64,000 bases of DNA from Cannabis sativa (lineage: Eukaryota; Streptophyta; Magnoliopsida; Rosales; Cannabaceae): positions 6,130,812-6,194,811 of the forward strand of contig NC_083604.1 of NCBI RefSeq assembly GCF_029168945.1. The letters are read 5' to 3'. The translations under genes were made by a program, and so were the position numbers. Shown here in pieces: positions 60,138-64,000 of this stretch; the first letter of the stretch is position 1; each line of letters opens with the position of its first letter. The notes under the pieces are model-generated. The model searched no databases. It was not told the origin of the DNA and was given only the letters and a program-made list of their open reading frames with translations.

Positions 60138-61042
60138 AATATAGGTCCATGGTCCCCATTCTAGTTGAGACCATACTGCTTGTAAGACTCAATAATTGAT
60201 TTATGATAAATCAATTATAATTCTAAAGTTAGACTATGTGTAGTTTGTGAATTTTCACTAAGCAAGGGCGAAATTGTAAAGAAAAGAGATTCTAGGTTTA
60301 TTTATTAATTAAGAGACTCTATATGTCTAATTAATAATTATGTTAAATGACAATATTATTATAATCTATTTTAGTTATTAAATAATTAGTTTTGGCATTT
60401 AAATGGTTAGAATTGGAAAATTGACGTTTTTGAGAAAATAGAAATGAAAATTGTTAAAACGGCAAAATTCCAAGTGGGGCCCATTAACACCATGGCCGGC
60501 CACTTGAATAGTTTTTTTCCAATTATTATTTTTATTATTTTAATGCCAAATAATTACTAACCTAAACCTAGTAGTTTCCTATAAATAGAAAGTGATGACT
60601 CACACTAAAATAAGAGTTTTTTTTTTTTTTTTTTTCAGTAATTCAAGAGATTGCCTTTCAGAAAATTAAGCCATCCACCTTCTCTCTATAGCCGACCCCC
60701 TCTCTCTCTCTCTTTTCCTCTTCCAATTTCGAAATAACCTTAGTGATAGAGTAGTTCCCACACACAGCAAGTGGTACCTCAATCATAGTCTGGAAGATCG
60801 TGAAAAATCCAAATCAAAGAGAAGGACATTCGGACTCAGATCTTGATAATACTCTGCGACAGAAAGGATACAAGGGTTAGAGATCTGAGTGGAAGGAGAT
60901 ATATTATTCCGCTGCAACCAATGTAAGGTTTCCTAAACTTTATATGTGTTTATTATCGTTTTAGGAAGTTCATATTTAGGATGTTAAATAACATACTTGT
61001 GAGTAGATCTAAGATCCTAGTAAAATAAATTCCAACACTTTC

Positions 61043-61540
61043 TTTATGTAGTTTTTCTGATGTAGCCTTAGAGTTCCACTTTCCTTGTCTCTTGTAATGT
61101 TAATCCCTAAGATCTTAGCTGCCTTGCCTAAGTCCTTCATTTCAAACTCTTCCCTTAGCCAACCCTTCATAAGGTCAATTCTGGATCTTTCTTTGCTCAC
61201 AATGAGCATGTCATCTACATACAGAAGTAGGTAGATGACTTCTTCAATTTTAGTACCCTTGTAGTATAGACAAGTATCATAGTAGCTTCTAGTGAACCCT
61301 TTCTTGATCATAAACTCATCAAACTTTTTGTTCCATTGCCTTGGTGACTGTTTAAGTCCATAGAGGGACTTAATTAGTTTGCAAACCAAGTCTTCCTTCC
61401 CCTTCTCTTCATATCCCTTAGGCTGATGCATGTATATCTCCTCCTCAAGTTCTCCATGTAGAAATGCTGTAGTTACATCCATTTGGTCCACTTCTAGGTC
61501 AAACTGAGTAGCTATGGTTAGTATAATTCTGATAGTTTTA
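61043..61540 (-). pseudogene. Copia reverse transcriptase fragment (Tork-like)
   Basis: Minus frame containing IILTIATQFDLEVDQMDV, TTAFLHGELEEEIYMHQPKG, SLYGLKQSPRQWNKKFDEF and the active site LLLYVDDMLIV, continuing to LHQKNYIKKV, where the solo LTR interrupts it. Homology upstream ends at about 61540, where gypsy gag-protease sequence begins. The open frame seen down to 61009 runs into the LTR and is not natural. Confidence 0.9.
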
Positions 61541-63323
61541 CCAAAACATCTTCAATTATACCCCGAGGATGAGTCAAAGAACGATCTGCCATCTGTAAAG
61601 TCACTATTGTGGGCTTGGCTTCCCTTAATTTTAATCTTTTAAACATAGATAAGGGCATTAAGTTGATACTGGCTCCCAAGTCACATAAAGCTTTTGTTTG
61701 TGTCGAACCCCCTATTGAGCATGGAATGTTGAAACTACCCGGATCTTTTAGCTTGGGTGGTAGTTTCTTTTGCAGGACCGCACTGCACACTTCAGTAAGT
61801 ACCAGCATCTCAAATTCTTCCAACTTTCTTTTCTTAGATAGGATATCTTTTATGAACTTCAGATAAGTTGGCATCTGTTTTAAAGCCTCTATGAATGGGA
61901 TGTTGATATGCAGTTTCTTGAATATTTTCAGGAATTTCAAAAACTGCTTATCCATCTTGTTCTTGTGAAGTCTTTGAGGATAAGGAATTTTGATGTGATG
62001 GTCAATGTTGATTGGAGGTGGTGTTTCTTTTTGTGGAAGACCATCAGTAGTCTTCTCTTTCTCTGGTGTAGGTGTTGTCTCTACATCATCTTCCTCCTTT
62101 GGCTTGTCTTTGTTTGGCCCATCATAGGTCTTACCACTTCTCAAGGTAATTGCATTACAATTCTCCTTTGGATTGACTTCAGTAGTGCTAGGCAAGTTAC
62201 CTTGAGTCCTATTAGTGTTTTGAGAAGCCAACTGCTCCACTTTGTTTTCCAAGACCTTAATGGATGACTTAATCTCTGTCATGAATTGTAGCAACATGTC
62301 TAATTGAGGATTAGACCCTACACTAGATTCCTGTTGTTGTTGATGTTGGCTTTGCTGAGGATAAAACCCCTGTTGTTGCTAATTAGGAAACAGCTTCTGG
62401 AAGTTCTGCTGACGACCATAATTATTCTGATAGTTTCCAATGGCGTGAGCTTTCTCCATTGGCAAACTATCGACATCTATAGGGCAGGTGTCAGTAGTAT
62501 GAGGTCCTCCACACAACTTGCTGACAACTTGAGCTTGTTTGGCTTGTGCAGTCACCAACTTTGTTAATGCCTCCACCTAGGCTGTCAACTTGGTTAGTGC
62601 ATCAACTTCTTGCATACCTGCAACCTTTTTAGTTGGGCCTCTCTCTGTTGACCATTGTTGATTAGTTATGGCCATTTCTTCAAGTAATTCAAAGGCCTCA
62701 TTAGCACTTTTCCTCATGAAAGCTCCACCAACGACAGCATCTATCAGTGTTCGGGTGTTGTTCAGTAATCCAGTATAGAAGTTATGCACTTGTAACCACT
62801 TTTCAATCCCATGGTTTGGGCACTTCCTCAATAAGTCCTTGAATCTCTCCTAGGCTTCATAAAGAGATTTTTCGTCATGTTGGGTGAAGTTGTTGATGTC
62901 AGCTCTCAGCTTGGCAATCTTCGCAGGAGGAAAGAATTTGGACAGGAATTTTAGGGCCGATTCCTCCCAAGTGTTGATTGAGTGAGTTGGTAAAGAAACC
63001 AACCAACTTTTGGCTCGCTCCCTTAGTGAGAATGGGAACAACCTTAACCTAATGGCGTCATCGCTAACTCCATTCACCTTGAATGTATGACACAGCTCTT
63101 CAAAGTTGGCGAGGTGCATGTTTGGGTCTTCTGATGGCAGTCCCCCAAACTGGACTGAAGATTGGACCATCTGCAGTATGGCTGGATTGATTTCAAAATT
63201 GTTGGCATCGATGGCAGGTGGTCTTATACAAGATCTAGCCCCTGTCAAGTTAGGAAGCAAATAATCCCTCAGGCTACGGTCATTGTTGCCATTATTGGCG
63301 TTGTCAGCCATGACTTTGTTCAA
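61541..63323 (-). pseudogene. Athila-like gag-protease, open except for three TAG codons
   Basis: Starts [20 protein letters not shown] (63323). The gag part contains [40 protein letters not shown] and [16 protein letters not shown]; later FLRKCPNHGIEKW-like, LIDAVVGGAFMRKSANEAFE and MTEIKSSIKVLENKVEQLAS; then the protease with ALCDLGASINLMPLSMFK. All blocks are in one frame, broken only by TAG codons near 62849, 62577 and 62380. The protease runs to GIIEDVLVK and is then cut at about 61540. Proteins would assemble element particles and mature the polyprotein; this copy is dead. Confidence 0.9.
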
Positions 63324-63518
63324 TCTCTAATGCCGCTCTTTCCAATCTCTTCCTTCTTCTGTTCTTTTTACAAGTCTTCTTTATTTCAAGTAATCTCACG
63401 ATTGCACCTTGACATAAACCTGAAAAAGATAAGACTCTAAAACAAACAGGATTAGTACTATAATTGAAAAGAAAAACCAAATTAGAACAAAATTTAATTT
63501 TTAATAATATTAACTAAC

Positions 63519-63538
63519 AATCCCCGGCAACGACGCCA
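63519..63538 (-). promoter_or_regulatory. Primer-binding site (tRNA-Asp type)
   Basis: In element sense TTGGCGTCGTTGCCGGGGAT, a few bases after the LTR end. It is close to the TGGCGCCGTTGCCGGGGA site, complementary to tRNA-Asp, used by Athila/Tat elements. Confidence 0.85.
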
Positions 63539-63544
63539 AAAACT

Positions 63545-64000
63545 TGTTGTGATATTTTGCACACGCAAGTGTACGTATCGTTTTAAGTAGTAAACTCACC
63601 AGGAGTGAGGTCGATCCCACAGGGAGTGTAGTTAAGTACGTTAAAATTAAATTTTTACTTCTATTTGGTTAAATAAAAATAAAGAAAGAATTAAAAATAA
63701 GAAACTAGTAAGAAACAATTATTCAAGAAAATTGAAAGTTAATAAAAACTAGGGCTTCGATTTCAATTGTTTCTATTGACTATGGCCTAATATGATTATT
63801 TTCCTAATGTTAATTTCTATGCAATAGCAGGTTTACTAAGGTAATTTATAGTCTTCTCAGATATATAAATCTCAATTACATGCAAACTTTCTACTCTCGT
63901 GATAAATTTAACATGCAACAAGCATTAAGCATAAAAACCCTACAAGCTATCTAAACCATATAGGTACGTTCGTCGTATATCGAAATTCAGTTCTATTCTA
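63545..64000 (-). repeat. 5' LTR of the Athila-like element (partial)
   Basis: In element sense it ends CAAAATATCACAACA; the plus-strand start is TGTTGTGATATTTTGCAC at 63545. It contains GTGAGGTCGATCCCACAGGG, the block shared with the other gypsy LTRs. The other end is beyond the window. Confidence 0.85.

Larger units (their letters stand above)
57763..61037 (+). mobile_element. Solo LTR, family L copy G, containing another solo LTR
   Basis: Starts TGTTGGATTTTGTGCCC and ends ATTCCAACA, with flanking CTTTC duplications (57758-57762 and 61038-61042). Without the nested LTR (58774-60137 and one AATAT) it is about 1.9 kb. TATA-like CTATAAATAG at about 60581-60590. It inserted between the RT and RNase H parts of the copia element. 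Confidence 0.93.

Noticed and set aside
55978..61042. CTTTC next to the copia LTR and the identical CTTTC target duplication of the solo LTR as linked events
   Set aside because: Five-base matches arise easily by chance and the elements differ in family and orientation; no mechanism links them.
61609..62267. Plus-strand ORFs opposite the Athila-like gag-protease
   Set aside because: Antisense shadows of the minus-strand coding sequence.

Overview
The window is AT-rich plant nuclear DNA, most likely from a eudicot. Three things point this way: a multi-exon LysM receptor kinase with GT-AG introns, several lineages of plant LTR retrotransposons, and an En/Spm-type CACTA transposon. The species cannot be named from the sequence. 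No rRNA, tRNA, CRISPR or prokaryotic features were seen.

Genes. Only two candidate host genes are visible. The left end (65-3991, minus) carries seven exons of a LysM-domain receptor-like kinase of the LYK3 type; its 3' end lies outside the window. At 53737-55592 (plus) a two-exon reading frame would encode a 59-residue secreted, proline-rich peptide. It is a prediction only.

Mobile DNA. Nearly everything else is transposable elements, many nested with target-site duplications (TSDs) that can be read directly. From left to right: a MITE-like insert in a receptor intron; a solo LTR (4974-6831, TSD CCAGG) inside a GGGTC-type hexamer array; an AT-rich stretch with a degenerate tandem repeat and a fold-back element; a decayed Athila-like Ty3/gypsy element on the minus strand (about 11870-16400); and a large nest from about 18940 to 52534. 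The base of that nest is the 3' part of a Tat/Athila-lineage gypsy element. A CACTA transposon (19792-38603, TSD TTT) sits in its internal DNA and itself holds a solo LTR (20432-22768, TSD ACTAG) and a complete gag-only LTR retrotransposon (23241-33470, TSD TTAAC). The gypsy 3' LTR (39083-52534) is split by a second solo LTR (39953-41839, TSD GATTT) and by a complete 10.3 kb Sirevirus-type copia element (42048-52362, TSD AGTTT) with gag-pol, an extra envelope-like ORF and multiple polypurine tracts.

The right end (55983-64000) holds the 3' half of a Tork-like copia element on the minus strand. It is split by another solo LTR of the same family as the one at 4974, which in turn contains a solo Tat-type LTR. 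It then joins abruptly to the gag-protease part of an Athila-like element whose primer-binding site and 5' LTR run to the window edge.

One LTR family (called family L here: TGTTGG...CCAACA, about 1.9 kb) accounts for four insertions plus one fragment. Most element ORFs are broken. All six premature stops that I could assign to a single base change are TAG.
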